Both the position numbers and the translations under genes were made by a program. Source: Streptomyces sp. Z26 (GTDB lineage Bacteria; Actinomycetota; Actinomycetes; Streptomycetales; Streptomycetaceae). Taken from it: a stretch of 64,000 nucleotides of DNA. Position 1 is the stretch's first letter; each line of letters opens with the position of its first letter. The DNA lies in NCBI RefSeq assembly GCF_003665095.1, contig NZ_RCHV01000002.1, forward strand, positions 4,946,501-5,010,500, read 5' to 3'. Shown in pieces: positions 37,151 to 45,963 of the stretch. Below the pieces are notes generated by a model. It ran no database searches. It was given only the letters and a program-made list of their open reading frames with translations, and was not told the DNA's origin.

Positions 37151-37447
37151 ATGCCTGGCATCACGCGCGAGGAGGTCGCCCACCTCGCACGGCTGGCACG
37201 TCTGGAGCTGAAGGCCGAGGAGCTCGACCACTTCGCCGGACAGCTCGACGACATCATCGGCGCAGTCGCCGCCGTGGCGGATGTCGCCGACGAGGACGTA
37301 CCGCCCACCTCCCACCCGCTGCCGCTGACGAACGTCATGCGCCCCGACGAGGTCCGCCCGAGCCTGACGCCCGAGCAGGCGCTGTCCGGCGCACCGGCCC
37401 AGGAGCAGCAGCGTTTCAAGGTGCCGCAGATCCTGGGAGAGGAGTGA
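37151..37447 (+). CDS. gatC: Asp-tRNA(Asn)/Glu-tRNA(Gln) amidotransferase subunit C
   Basis: Small subunit of 98 residues that stabilises GatA in the GatCAB complex. It starts MPGITREEVAHLARLARLEL and ends QQRFKVPQILGEE, both diagnostic of GatC. GAGGACCGC immediately precedes the ATG at 37151. Its stop overlaps the gatA start in a GTGA. Confidence 0.96.
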   Translation: MPGITREEVAHLARLARLELKAEELDHFAGQLDDIIGAVAAVADVADEDVPPTSHPLPLTNVMRPDEVRPSLTPEQALSGAPAQEQQRFKVPQILGEE

Positions 37448-38946
37448 CCGAGATGAGCGATCTGACGAGGCTCACGGCCGCCGAGACCGCGACGGGCATC
37501 GCCTCCGGCGCGTTCTCCGCCGTCGAGGTCACCGAGGCCCACCTGGCCCGTATCGAGGCCGTCGACGAGAAGGTGCACGCCTTCCTGCACGTCGACCGCG
37601 AGGGCGCCCTCGCCGCCGCGCGCGCCGTGGACGCCAAGCGCGAACGCGGCGAACGGCTCGGCCCGTTGGCCGGTGTGCCGCTCGCGCTGAAGGACATCTT
37701 CACCACCGAGGGCATGCCCACGACGGCCGGTTCGAAGATCCTGGAGGGCTGGGTCCCGCCGTACGACGCGACGGTGACGCGCCGCCTCCGGGAGGCCGAC
37801 GTGGTCATCCTGGGCAAGACCAACATGGACGAGTTCGCGATGGGCTCCTCCACGGAGAACAGCGCGTACGGCCCGACCGGCAACCCCTGGGACCTCACCC
37901 GTATCCCCGGCGGTTCCGGCGGCGGTTCGTCCGCGTCCCTCGCGTCGTTCCAGGCGCCGCTGGCCATCGGCACGGACACCGGCGGCTCCATCCGCCAGCC
38001 CGCCGCCGTGACGGGCACGGTCGGCGTCAAGCCGACGTACGGCGGTGTCTCCCGCTACGGCATGGTCGCCTTCTCCTCGTCGCTCGACCAGGCCGGGCCG
38101 TGCGCCCGCACGGTGCTGGACGCCGCGCTGCTGCACTCCGTGATCGCCGGGCACGACCCGATGGACTCGACGTCCGTCGACCAGCCCGTCCCGGACGTGG
38201 TCGCGGCGGCGCGCGAGGGCGACGTACGCGGTATGCGCGTCGGCGTCGTCAAGGAGTTCCGCGGCGAGGGCTACCAGTCGGGCGTGATGCAGCGCTTCGA
38301 CGAGTCCGTCGCGCTGCTGCGGGAGCTGGGCGCCGAGGTCGTCGAGGTCTCCTGCCCGTCGTTCACCAAGGCGCTCGCCGCGTACTACCTGATCGCGCCG
38401 AGCGAGTGCTCCTCGAACCTGGCGCGCTTCGACGCCATGCGCTACGGCATGCGGATCGGCGACGACGGCACCCGGTCCGCCGAGGACGTCACCGCGATCA
38501 CCCGCGAGGCGGGCTTCGGGGACGAGGTGAAGCGCCGGGTGATGCTCGGCACGTACGCGCTCAGCTCCGGCTACTACGACGCGTACTACGGCTCCGCCCA
38601 GAAGGTGCGCACCCTCATCACCCGTGACTTCGCGCGGGCCTTCGAGAGCGTGGACGTGCTGGTCTCGCCCACCACGCCCACCACCGCCTTCCCGATCGGC
38701 GAGCGCGCCGACGACCCGATGGCCATGTACCTCGCGGACCTGTGCACCATCCCGTCCAACCTGGCGGGGAACGCCGCCATGTCGCTGCCGTCCGGGCTCT
38801 CCCCGGAGGACGGGCTCCCGGTGGGGTTGCAGATCATCGCCCCCGCCATGGCAGATGACCGGCTCTACCGTGTCGGTGCGGCGGTCGAGGCCGCCCTCCA
38901 GGCACGTTGGGGACACCCGTTGATCGAGGAGGCACCGTCGCTGTGA
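37444..38946 (+). CDS. gatA: Asp-tRNA(Asn)/Glu-tRNA(Gln) amidotransferase subunit A
   Basis: Amidase-signature subunit of 500 residues that releases ammonia from glutamine and passes it to GatB for conversion of misacylated Glu-tRNA(Gln) or Asp-tRNA(Asn). The Ser-cisSer-Lys triad is visible as the Lys of GVPLALKDIFTT near residue 83 and the serines of IPGGSGGGSSAS and GTDTGGSIRQPAA near residues 155-190. The GTG at 37444 overlaps the gatC stop and gives an N-terminus MTEMSDLTRLTAAE that matches relatives; the ATG at 37453, with GGGAGAGGAG upstream, is an alternative. Downstream, a small gene overlaps its stop by GTGA. Confidence 0.96.
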   Translation: MTEMSDLTRLTAAETATGIASGAFSAVEVTEAHLARIEAVDEKVHAFLHVDREGALAAARAVDAKRERGERLGPLAGVPLALKDIFTTEGMPTTAGSKILEGWVPPYDATVTRRLREADVVILGKTNMDEFAMGSSTENSAYGPTGNPWDLTRIPGGSGGGSSASLASFQAPLAIGTDTGGSIRQPAAVTGTVGVKPTYGGVSRYGMVAFSSSLDQAGPCARTVLDAALLHSVIAGHDPMDSTSVDQPVPDVVAAAREGDVRGMRVGVVKEFRGEGYQSGVMQRFDESVALLRELGAEVVEVSCPSFTKALAAYYLIAPSECSSNLARFDAMRYGMRIGDDGTRSAEDVTAITREAGFGDEVKRRVMLGTYALSSGYYDAYYGSAQKVRTLITRDFARAFESVDVLVSPTTPTTAFPIGERADDPMAMYLADLCTIPSNLAGNAAMSLPSGLSPEDGLPVGLQIIAPAMADDRLYRVGAAVEAALQARWGHPLIEEAPSL

Positions 38947-39197
38947 GTGGAAAGCTGGAGAAGGCCAAGGGCTTCAAGAAGTCCCGGGCCGGCATGTACG
39001 TGTCCATCGCCACCTCCCTCTTCGGCGTGGTCGGCACGGTGAAGCGCGGCAGGCAGGCCCGCGACGAGGGCGACACGCTGCAACTGCTCGACGTCGCCGT
39101 CACGGCCGCCGGTATCGCGACCAGCGTGGCGCTGCTCCTGCGGGAGCTGCGGCGGCTGGACGTGGTGGACGACGTCGTCGACATCCTCGACGACTGA
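38943..39197 (+). CDS. Small conserved protein between gatA and gatB, unknown function
   Basis: An 84-residue protein starting VSGKLEKAKGFKKSRAGMYV. The N-terminus is strongly basic, the middle MYVSIATSLFGVVGTVKRG and VAVTAAGIATSVALLLREL look like one or two weak membrane or amphipathic helices, and the end DVVDDVVDILDD is acidic. It overlaps the gatA stop (GTGA at 38943-38946) and ends 15 nt before gatB, so it is translated as part of the gatCA-x-gatB operon. It has no recognised role in the amidotransferase; its fixed place suggests a membrane-associated accessory protein or a passenger. Confidence 0.75.
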   Translation: MSGKLEKAKGFKKSRAGMYVSIATSLFGVVGTVKRGRQARDEGDTLQLLDVAVTAAGIATSVALLLRELRRLDVVDDVVDILDD

Positions 39198-39212
39198 GAG
39201 GCGAGAGAATCC

Positions 39213-40721
39213 GTGACCGTCACTGAACTGGTCTCGTACGAGGACGCGTTGGCCTCCTACGACCCCGTCATGGGCCTGGAGGTCCATGTCGAACTCGGCA
39301 CCAGGACCAAGATGTTCTGCGGCTGCTCGACCGGCCTCGGGGCCGACGCGAACAGCCAGACGTGCCCCACCTGCCTGGGGCTGCCCGGCTCGCTGCCCGT
39401 CGTCAACGCGACCGGCGTCGAGTCCGCGATCCGCATCGGCCTCGCGCTGAACTGCGACATCGCGGAGTGGTGCCGCTTCGCGCGGAAGAACTACTTCTAC
39501 CCGGACATGCCGAAGAACTTCCAGACGTCGCAGTACGACGAGCCCATCGCGTACGACGGTTACCTGGACGTGCAGTTGGAGGACGGCGAGGTCTTCCGGG
39601 TCGCCATCGAGCGCGCCCACATGGAGGAGGACACCGGCAAGTCCACGCACGTCGGCGGCGCCACGGGCCGCATCCAGGGCGCCTCGCACTCGCTGCTGGA
39701 CTACAACCGGGCGGGCATCCCGCTGATCGAGATCGTCACCCGGCCCATCACCGGCGCGGGCGCCCGCGCGCCCGAGGTGGCGAAGGCGTACGTGGCGGAG
39801 CTGCGCGAGCTGATCAAGGCGCTCGGCGTCTCCGAGGCCCGGATGGAGATGGGCCAGATGCGCTGCGACGTGAACCTGTCGCTGCGGCCGCACGGCAGGG
39901 AGAAGTTCGGCACCCGTTCGGAGACGAAGAACGTCAACTCCCTGCGTTCCGTGGAGCGCGCGGCCCGGTTCGAGATCCAGCGGCACGCCGCGGTGCTCGA
40001 CGGCGGCGGCACGATCGTGCAGGAGACCCGCCACTTCCACGAGGAGGACGGCTCCACCACGTCCGGCCGGGTCAAGGAGGAGGCGGAGGACTACCGCTAC
40101 TTCCCCGAGCCCGACCTCGTACCCGTCGCCCCGTCCCGCGAGTGGGTCGAGGAGCTGCGCGCCGCCCTGCCGGAGCTGCCGCGGCTGCGCCGGAACAGGC
40201 TGCGGGAGGAGTGGGGCATCTCGCCGTTCGAGATGCAGTCCGTGCTCAACGCGGGCGCCGTCGGCCTGATCGTCGCCACGACCGACGCGGGCGCCCCCGC
40301 CGACCAGGCCCGCAAGTGGTGGATGGGTGAGCTGGCCCGACGCGCCAACGAACACGGCACCGAGCTGGCCGACCTCCCCATCACGCCCGAACAGGTCGCC
40401 CGCCTCTGCGCGTTGGTCGCGGAGGGCTCCCTGAACGACAAGCTGGCCCGGCAGGCCATCGAGGGCGTGCTCGCCGGTGAGGGCGGTCCGGACGACGTCG
40501 TCGCGAAGCGCGGCCTGAAGGTCGTCTCGGACGAGGGCGCGCTCGGCGCGGCCGTGGACGCGGCCATCGCGGAGAACGCGCCGATCGCGGACAAGATCCG
40601 CGGCGGCAAGGTCGCGGCGGCGGGCGCGCTCGTCGGCGCGGTCATGAAGTCCACACGCGGGCAGGCGGACGCGGCGCGCGTACGGGAGTTGATCCTGGAG
40701 CGGCTCGGCGTCGAGGGCTGA
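39213..40721 (+). CDS. gatB: Asp-tRNA(Asn)/Glu-tRNA(Gln) amidotransferase subunit B
   Basis: Kinase/amidotransferase subunit of 502 residues that phosphorylates the misacylated aminoacyl-tRNA and adds ammonia. The N-terminus contains MGLEVHVELGTRTKMFCGCS, then the zinc-site cysteines in QTCPTCLGLPGSLPVVN. KNYFYPDMPKNFQTSQYDEP and the YRYFPEPDLVP block are diagnostic. The C-terminal YqeY-like tail spans LAPITPEQ-like DLPITPEQVARLCALV to the end. The GTG at 39213 has GAGAGGCGAGAG upstream. Two hairpins follow the gene. Confidence 0.97.
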   Translation: MTVTELVSYEDALASYDPVMGLEVHVELGTRTKMFCGCSTGLGADANSQTCPTCLGLPGSLPVVNATGVESAIRIGLALNCDIAEWCRFARKNYFYPDMPKNFQTSQYDEPIAYDGYLDVQLEDGEVFRVAIERAHMEEDTGKSTHVGGATGRIQGASHSLLDYNRAGIPLIEIVTRPITGAGARAPEVAKAYVAELRELIKALGVSEARMEMGQMRCDVNLSLRPHGREKFGTRSETKNVNSLRSVERAARFEIQRHAAVLDGGGTIVQETRHFHEEDGSTTSGRVKEEAEDYRYFPEPDLVPVAPSREWVEELRAALPELPRLRRNRLREEWGISPFEMQSVLNAGAVGLIVATTDAGAPADQARKWWMGELARRANEHGTELADLPITPEQVARLCALVAEGSLNDKLARQAIEGVLAGEGGPDDVVAKRGLKVVSDEGALGAAVDAAIAENAPIADKIRGGKVAAAGALVGAVMKSTRGQADAARVRELILERLGVEG

Positions 40722-40743
40722 CGCGGACGACACGCGCGGCGCG

Positions 40744-40765
40744 GCGGGCCCGTACGAGGGCCCGC
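40744..40765 (+). terminator. First hairpin downstream of gatB
   Basis: GCGGGCCC (40744-40751) and GGGCCCGC (40758-40765) make a perfect 8-bp stem with a 6-nt loop, 22 nt after the gatB stop. Confidence 0.6.
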
Positions 40766-40777
40766 GCACGTACGCGG

Positions 40778-40813
40778 GGGAGGGCGGCACCGTTCCGGCG
40801 GGGCCGCCCTCCC
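40778..40813 (+). terminator. Second hairpin downstream of gatB
   Basis: GGGAGGGCGGC (40778-40788) and GCCGCCCTCCC (40803-40813) make a perfect 11-bp stem with a 14-nt loop. The two hairpins in series should end the gatCAB transcript before the ATPase gene. Confidence 0.7.
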
Positions 40814-41004
40814 GGCGTGTGCGGACCGGGTACGGGCGCGGGCCGCGTACGGCTCCCGAACGGCCCGTCCACGACCCCGTGTTCGGCGGCGACGCGGGCG
40901 GCCGGGAGTCCGCGTCGGGGACGGGGGTCTCACGGGAGGGTGCCCGTTCCGACTACGGTTGCCCACGGCAGATCCGTACGCAGGCTCGCCGGGGAGGCGG
41001 AATC

Positions 41005-42300
41005 ATGATCACCCGTATCGAGATCGACGGGTTCAAGTCCTTCCTGGGCTTCGAACTCGACGTCCACCCGTGCACCGTCCTGGTGGGCGCGAACGGGGCG
41101 GGGAAGTCCAACCTGCTGGCCGCACTCGACCTCGTACGGCAGACCGTCGCCACCGGCTTCCCCGTCACGCCCGGCCGGGACGCGCCCCTCGCGCCGCGCC
41201 ACCTCTTCCACCGGGCCGACGGACGGTCGTCCGCCGTGATGAGCATCAAGGTCGGCATGATCGTCCCGTCCGCCGACGGGCCCCTGCCGATGGTCGTCTG
41301 GCTGGAGGTGGAACGGGCCGAGGCGCCGCGCTCGCCCGGCGCCGCCCCGGCGCTGCGCGGCAGCGTGTGGGTCAGCAGCATGGAACGCACCGGTTGGATG
41401 CGGCGCTTGGGCCTCCCCGACGAGCTGCGGACGGCGCTCGCGGAGGCGCGCGAGAGCTTCGTACGGCGCACCGGTACGGAGTGGGTGCCCCTCGACGGCA
41501 CGCAGGCGCCCACGGCGGGCCGCGGCCGACCCGGTGACGGCGAACTCCTCCAGCTCCTGCACCGCGAGTGCGAGACCTGGCAGCCCGTCACCCTCGACCC
41601 GGCGGCGATGCGCCGCGCCTCCGGCGGCAGCGAACTGGCCCCGCTGCTCGCCGACGGCGGCAACCTCGCCGCCGTGCTCCACCGGCTCGGCACCGAGCCG
41701 GAGCCCGGCCTGGAGGCGGACCTGGCGGCGCTGGTCCCCGAGGCGACCGGCGTACGGGCGCTGTTCGACGACCGGCGCGGCGAGTACGACTTCGACGTGC
41801 GCGTCCGCCACCAGGGCTGGACGTCGCCGCCCATGCTGGCGGGCGGCACCCTGCGGGTCCTGGCGCTGCTCGCCGCCTGGCGCGACGACACCCGCGCCGG
41901 GCTGCTCGCCGTGGAGGAGCTGGAGAACGGGCTGCACCCGACGACGCTCGCCGCCCTCGTACGGCTGCTGCGGAGCGGCGTCGACGACTGGGCCGACATG
42001 CCCGCGCGCGCGGCCCACGTGAGCGGCTTCCGGCAGCTGCTGGCCACCACGCACTCCCCGGCGCTACTGTCGGCGCTGCGGCACGACACGACGGGCAACC
42101 TGGTGTTCCTGGAGCAGGCCCCGCCGCCCGGCCACGGCCCCGGCGCGGACACCGGCGACGGCGCGGACGCGCCCAGCGGCCCCACCGTGACGCGGGCGCA
42201 CCCGCTGCGGGACCGGCGGCCCGGCGAGGACCCCGGCGAGACCGTGTCGAGCGAGCAGGTGCGGCAGCTGCTGGAGCGGATGGGGCAGACGGTCGTCTGA
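41005..42300 (+). CDS. Orphan AAA/ABC-type ATPase (RecF/OLD-like, AAA_21), function unknown
   Basis: Soluble SMC/RecF-type ATPase of 431 residues. MITRIEIDGFKSFLGFELDV opens the protein, with Walker A VLVGANGAGKSNLL near residue 29. The C-terminal lobe has a signature-like MLAGGTLRVLALLAAW near residue 278, Walker B LLAVEELENGLHP near residue 302, and the H-loop ATTHSPALLSAL near residue 350. A low-complexity acidic/Gly region follows near residue 380. No nuclease, TOPRIM or reverse transcriptase domain is fused or adjacent. Relatives act in DNA repair or in phage defence, but the sequence alone cannot decide. GGGGAGG precedes the ATG at 41005. Confidence 0.75.
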   Translation: MITRIEIDGFKSFLGFELDVHPCTVLVGANGAGKSNLLAALDLVRQTVATGFPVTPGRDAPLAPRHLFHRADGRSSAVMSIKVGMIVPSADGPLPMVVWLEVERAEAPRSPGAAPALRGSVWVSSMERTGWMRRLGLPDELRTALAEARESFVRRTGTEWVPLDGTQAPTAGRGRPGDGELLQLLHRECETWQPVTLDPAAMRRASGGSELAPLLADGGNLAAVLHRLGTEPEPGLEADLAALVPEATGVRALFDDRRGEYDFDVRVRHQGWTSPPMLAGGTLRVLALLAAWRDDTRAGLLAVEELENGLHPTTLAALVRLLRSGVDDWADMPARAAHVSGFRQLLATTHSPALLSALRHDTTGNLVFLEQAPPPGHGPGADTGDGADAPSGPTVTRAHPLRDRRPGEDPGETVSSEQVRQLLERMGQTVV

Positions 42301-42307
42301 CGGCGGG

Positions 42308-42340
42308 CGCCCGTGCCCGTACGCCGTACGGGCACGGGCG
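42308..42340. terminator. Near-palindromic bidirectional terminator
   Basis: CGCCCGTGCCCGTACG (42308-42323) and CGTACGGGCACGGGCG (42325-42340) are exact reverse complements around one base, so a long stem with a small opened loop is possible. It lies between the convergent ATPase and sugar dehydrogenase genes. Confidence 0.75.
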
Positions 42341-42354
42341 CGGCGCCGTCCCGC

Positions 42355-43554
42355 TCAGGTCACCTTCACCTTCAGGATGCGGTCGTCCCCCTTCTCCGGG
42401 GTGCCGCGCGAGTCCGTCTCGTTCGTCATCACCCACAGCCCGTCGGCGCCGTCCGAGACCACCGCGCGCAGCCGCCCGTACTCGCCCTCCAGGAACGCCT
42501 GCGGCTCCGCCACCGGCTTCGCGCCCTTCAGCGGGACGCGCCAGAGGCGCTCCCCGCCGAGACCCGCCAGCCACACCGAGCCCTTCGCCACGGCGATGCC
42601 GCTCGGTGAGGCGTCGGACGTGGGCCACTGCTCGACGGGGTCGACGAACCCGCCGCCGTCGCCCTTCTCCGCCTTGCCCTCCGCCTCCGGCCAGCCGTAG
42701 TTCCCGCCGGGCCGTACGAGGTTCAGCTCGTCCCAGGTGTCCTGGCCGAACTCCGCCGCCCACAGCCGCTTGTCCGCGTCCCAGTCCAGACCCTGCACGT
42801 TGCGGTGCCCGTAGCTGTAGACCACCGAGTCCGACTTCGGGCTGCCGTGCCCGACCGGCTCGCCGTCCGGCGTCATCCGCAGGATCTTGCCGCCCAGGGA
42901 CTCCTCGTCCTGCGACTGCTCCCGGTCGCCCGCCTCGCCCGTACCCGCGTACAGCATCTTGTCCGGCCCGAACGCGATCCGCCCGCCGTTGTGGATCGCG
43001 CCCTTCGGGATGCCCTTGAACACCGTGTCGGGCGCCCCGAGTTGGCTGCCCGGCTCCTTCCCCGCGTCGTACAGCATCCGCACGATGCGGTTGTCCGAGG
43101 CCGTCGTCACGTACGCGTACACCATGTCGTCCGTGCCCGCCCGCACGGCGATGCCCAGCAGGCCGCCCTCCCCGCCGGGCGCCGCGCCGGGTACGGAGCC
43201 CAGCTCCGTCTTCTTCCCGCTCTTCCCGTCGACCCGCAGGATCCTGCCCGTGTCCCGCGAGGACACCAGCAGGTCGCCGTCCGGCAGCGCGGCCATGCCC
43301 CAGGGCGAGTCGAGGCCCGTCGTCACCGTCCGCTCCACCTTCACGGAGCCCTTCGGCGGCGCGCCGGTCGCGTTCCCGTCCGGTTTCCCGGAGGCCGTGC
43401 CGTCCGCCGACGGACCGGGTGACCTCTCGCCGGAGCCGTCCCCGGAGCCCCCGTCCGACGAGCAGCCCGCCGCGAACAGCGACCCCGCCACGAGCGCCAC
43501 CGCGGCCGCCCGCAGGGGCCGTACGGGCCGTACGGACAACGGTTGCCTGAGCAC
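42355..43554 (-). CDS. PQQ-dependent glucose/sorbosone dehydrogenase-type lipoprotein
   Basis: Extracytoplasmic lipoprotein of 399 residues with a six-bladed beta-propeller of the soluble quinoprotein glucose dehydrogenase (GSDH) family. The signal VALVAGSLFAAGC ends in a lipobox with Cys near residue 31, followed by a Ser/Gly/Asp linker. Propeller blocks are GLDSPWGMAALPDGDLLVSSR, GGEGGLLGIAVRAG, HNGGRIAFGPDKMLYAGTGE, YSYGHRNVQGLDWD and GGNYGWPEAEG. The His/Arg positions of the PQQ pocket seem present, but the real substrate is unknown; many actinomycete members are uncharacterised. The GTG at 43552-43554 has GGAGG 8-9 nt upstream. Confidence 0.83.
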   Translation of the reverse strand: MLRQPLSVRPVRPLRAAAVALVAGSLFAAGCSSDGGSGDGSGERSPGPSADGTASGKPDGNATGAPPKGSVKVERTVTTGLDSPWGMAALPDGDLLVSSRDTGRILRVDGKSGKKTELGSVPGAAPGGEGGLLGIAVRAGTDDMVYAYVTTASDNRIVRMLYDAGKEPGSQLGAPDTVFKGIPKGAIHNGGRIAFGPDKMLYAGTGEAGDREQSQDEESLGGKILRMTPDGEPVGHGSPKSDSVVYSYGHRNVQGLDWDADKRLWAAEFGQDTWDELNLVRPGGNYGWPEAEGKAEKGDGGGFVDPVEQWPTSDASPSGIAVAKGSVWLAGLGGERLWRVPLKGAKPVAEPQAFLEGEYGRLRAVVSDGADGLWVMTNETDSRGTPEKGDDRILKVKVT

Positions 43555-43695
43555 GATCAGCGCCTCCCGAATTCGCCAACACCCCACCGGTACGGGCCGT
43601 ACCACGTCACCGCGGCCGCACCCGTACCTCCCAGCACACCACACCCGGGGGCCGCGCGGCCCGTACGGACCGGTGCCCGCCGGGGGCGCGGGCCG

Positions 43696-44703
43696 TCAGT
43701 CCCACGAGCCCTGCGCCTCCGGCAGCGCCCCTATCTCCGCCAGGTCGCCCACCGTCAGCAGCAGTTGGGCCGCCCGCGCGTTCTCCACTGCCCACGCCGC
43801 CTTCTTCGTCCCCGGCACCGGAACCACGTGCCGCCCCTGCGCCAGCAGCCAGGCCAACGCCACCTGCGCCGGGGTCACGTCCCCGTGCCGCGCGGCGATC
43901 CGCCGCAGGCACGCCACTATCGGCTGGTTCGCGGCCATCATCTCGGCGGTGAAGCGCGGGTGCCGCGCCCGCACGTCGTCCGGCTCGAAGCCGCTGCCCG
44001 GCGTCAGCGTGCCGGTGAGGAAACCGTTGCCCAACGGCATCGCCGCGAGGAAGCCCACCCCGCGCGTCTCGCACCACGGCAGCAGCGTCTCCAACGCCTC
44101 CCGCGACCACACCGACAGCTCCGCCTGCACGCTGCTGACCGGGAACACCTGCTGCACGCGCTCCAGTTGGCGCAGCGTCGTCGCGTGGATCGACGCGTCC
44201 GTACGCCGGTCCGCCCGCCGGTCGGCCCGCGCTCCCATGGCGCACAACCCCAGCGCGCGCACCTTCCCGGCCGCGACCAACTCCGCCATCGCGCCCCAGG
44301 TCTCCTCCACGGGCACCTCGGGGTCGGGCCGGTGCAGCTGGTAGAGGTCTATCCGGTCGGTCTGGAGCCGCCGCAACGACGCGTCGCACGCCCGCCGCAC
44401 GTACCCGGGCCGCCCGTTCGCCACGATGTGCTGCTCCCCGGCGAGCAGCCCGCCCTTCGTCGCCACGAACACGTCCGCCCGGCGCTCCCGCAGCACCCGG
44501 CCGAGCAGCAGCTCGTTCGTGTACGGGCCGTACATGTCCGCCGTGTCCAGCAGCGTCGTGCCGTGGTCGAGCGCTGCGTGGACCGCCCGCACCGAGGACT
44601 CGCCGTCCCGCTGGGACGAGGTGTACCCCCAGCTCATCGGCATGCAGCCGAGCCCGATCGCCCCCACCCCGAGTGCCGCCGCACCGACAGTCCTGCGCTC
44701 CAC
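43696..44703 (-). CDS. Aldo/keto reductase
   Basis: NADPH-dependent oxidoreductase of 335 residues with a TIM barrel. The catalytic tetrad is visible: Asp in TLLDTADMYG near residue 50, Tyr in the same motif, Lys in FVATKGGLL near residue 82, and His in LYQLHRPDPEVP near residue 121. VGAIGLGCMPMSWGY is a common N-terminus, and HVVPVPGTKKAAWAVEN is the coenzyme-phosphate loop. Substrate unknown. The GTG at 44701-44703 has GGGAGGGAG about 9 nt upstream. The gene is divergent from the 2-hydroxyacid dehydrogenase gene, with only about 70 nt between them. Confidence 0.88.
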   Translation of the reverse strand: MERRTVGAAALGVGAIGLGCMPMSWGYTSSQRDGESSVRAVHAALDHGTTLLDTADMYGPYTNELLLGRVLRERRADVFVATKGGLLAGEQHIVANGRPGYVRRACDASLRRLQTDRIDLYQLHRPDPEVPVEETWGAMAELVAAGKVRALGLCAMGARADRRADRRTDASIHATTLRQLERVQQVFPVSSVQAELSVWSREALETLLPWCETRGVGFLAAMPLGNGFLTGTLTPGSGFEPDDVRARHPRFTAEMMAANQPIVACLRRIAARHGDVTPAQVALAWLLAQGRHVVPVPGTKKAAWAVENARAAQLLLTVGDLAEIGALPEAQGSWD

Positions 44704-44763
44704 CTGGACGTGCTCCCTCCCGCGAGGCACCCAAAGTAGCGGGTGTCCCCGACAGCCCTCGCA

Positions 44764-44775
44764 TAGCCTCGGGCC
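44764..44775 (+). promoter_or_regulatory. -10-like element close to the start codon
   Basis: TAGCCT (44764-44769) is followed by 6 nt and the ATG. There is no ribosome binding site, so the transcript is probably leaderless or has a 1-nt leader. Confidence 0.4.
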
Positions 44776-45756
44776 ATGGCCTCAGTGACATCAGGAACCC
44801 CGGGGACCGCCCCCCGTACCGGCGCCGAAGTGTGGCTCCCCGTACCGCCCGACGAGATCGACGGCCTCCCCGACTCCCTCACGTACCGCCACTGGGACGG
44901 CGCCGACGACTTCCCCGCCGACCCGGCGGACTGCGCCTTCTACGTCGTCCCGTACATGCGGCCTCCGGAGGTCTGCGTACGCCCCCTGCGGCAGATGACG
45001 GGCCTCCGGGTGGTGCAGACTCTCACGGCCGGGGTCGAACACGTCACTCCGGCCCTACCGGATCTGCCCCGGGGCACCCGGTTGTGCAACGCGAAGGGCG
45101 TCCACGACGCCAGCACCGCCGAGTTGGCCCTCGCCCTGACGCTCGCCTCGCTGCGCCGCATCCCGGAGTTCGTACGGGCCGAGGGGGAAGGCGAGTGGTT
45201 GGCGGGGGTGTATCCGGCGCTCGCCGACCGTACCGTGCTGATCGTCGGCTACGGGGCCATCGGCGCCGCCGTCGAGGACCGGCTGCTCCCGTTCGAGGTG
45301 GCGGAGGTGCTGCGCGTCGCACGTACGGCCCGTACGACCGCGCGCGGCGGGGTGCACGCGCTCGCCGAACTACCGCGGCTGCTGCCGTGCGCCGACGTCG
45401 TGATCCTCTGCACCCCGCTCACGGAGGAGACGCGGGGCCTGGCGGGGGAGGCTTTCCTCGCCCGGATGAAGGACGGCGCGGTGCTCGTGAACGTCGCGCG
45501 AGGAGGGGTCGTGGACACGAACGCGCTGCTCGCGGAGGTGCGTTCGGGGCGGCTGCGCGCGGCCCTCGACGTCACCGACCCCGAACCGCTGCCGCCCGGC
45601 CACCCCTTGTGGACGGTTCCGGGCGTACTCGTCAGCCCCCATGTCGGCGGCGCCAGTTCGGCGTTCCTGCCGCGCGCCCGGCGGCTGCTGCGGCGGCAGT
45701 TGAACCTGTGGGCCGCGGACGAACCCCTCGGGCATGTGGTTGCCACCGCGGGATGA
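44776..45756 (+). CDS. D-isomer-specific 2-hydroxyacid dehydrogenase
   Basis: NAD(P)-dependent dehydrogenase of 326 residues. The Rossmann loop VLIVGYGAIGAAVEDRL is near residue 156. The catalytic Arg is in VLVNVARGGVVDT near residue 240, the Glu in DVTDPEPLPPGHPLW near residue 268, and the His in LVSPHVGGASS near residue 288. The N-terminal catalytic domain has LTAGVEHVTPALPDLP. The specific substrate (glyoxylate, hydroxypyruvate or other) is not predictable. The start lacks a ribosome binding site. Confidence 0.87.
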   Translation: MASVTSGTPGTAPRTGAEVWLPVPPDEIDGLPDSLTYRHWDGADDFPADPADCAFYVVPYMRPPEVCVRPLRQMTGLRVVQTLTAGVEHVTPALPDLPRGTRLCNAKGVHDASTAELALALTLASLRRIPEFVRAEGEGEWLAGVYPALADRTVLIVGYGAIGAAVEDRLLPFEVAEVLRVARTARTTARGGVHALAELPRLLPCADVVILCTPLTEETRGLAGEAFLARMKDGAVLVNVARGGVVDTNALLAEVRSGRLRAALDVTDPEPLPPGHPLWTVPGVLVSPHVGGASSAFLPRARRLLRRQLNLWAADEPLGHVVATAG

Positions 45757-45963
45757 GTGGGCAGTAATCCTAGTCGTTACGGTCTGTATCGGGGCTATTC
45801 CGGTGTGTGACCAACTGGTGTATCGTCCCGACCGGGGAGAAACCAGGACACGAGGGGGGCGACGGGCGAATGCGCGGCCATGGGGCTGCCCATCCAGTGC
45901 GGCACGCACCGGGGGGCCTGCACCGCGAACCCGTGCGACGGCCGCCGTCCTGTTGGGGGTGCG

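Noticed and set aside
45757..45963. BldD-box in front of the GGDEF/EAL gene at 45964
   Set aside because: The GTGTGTGACC stretch near 45803 matches only part of the palindromic consensus.
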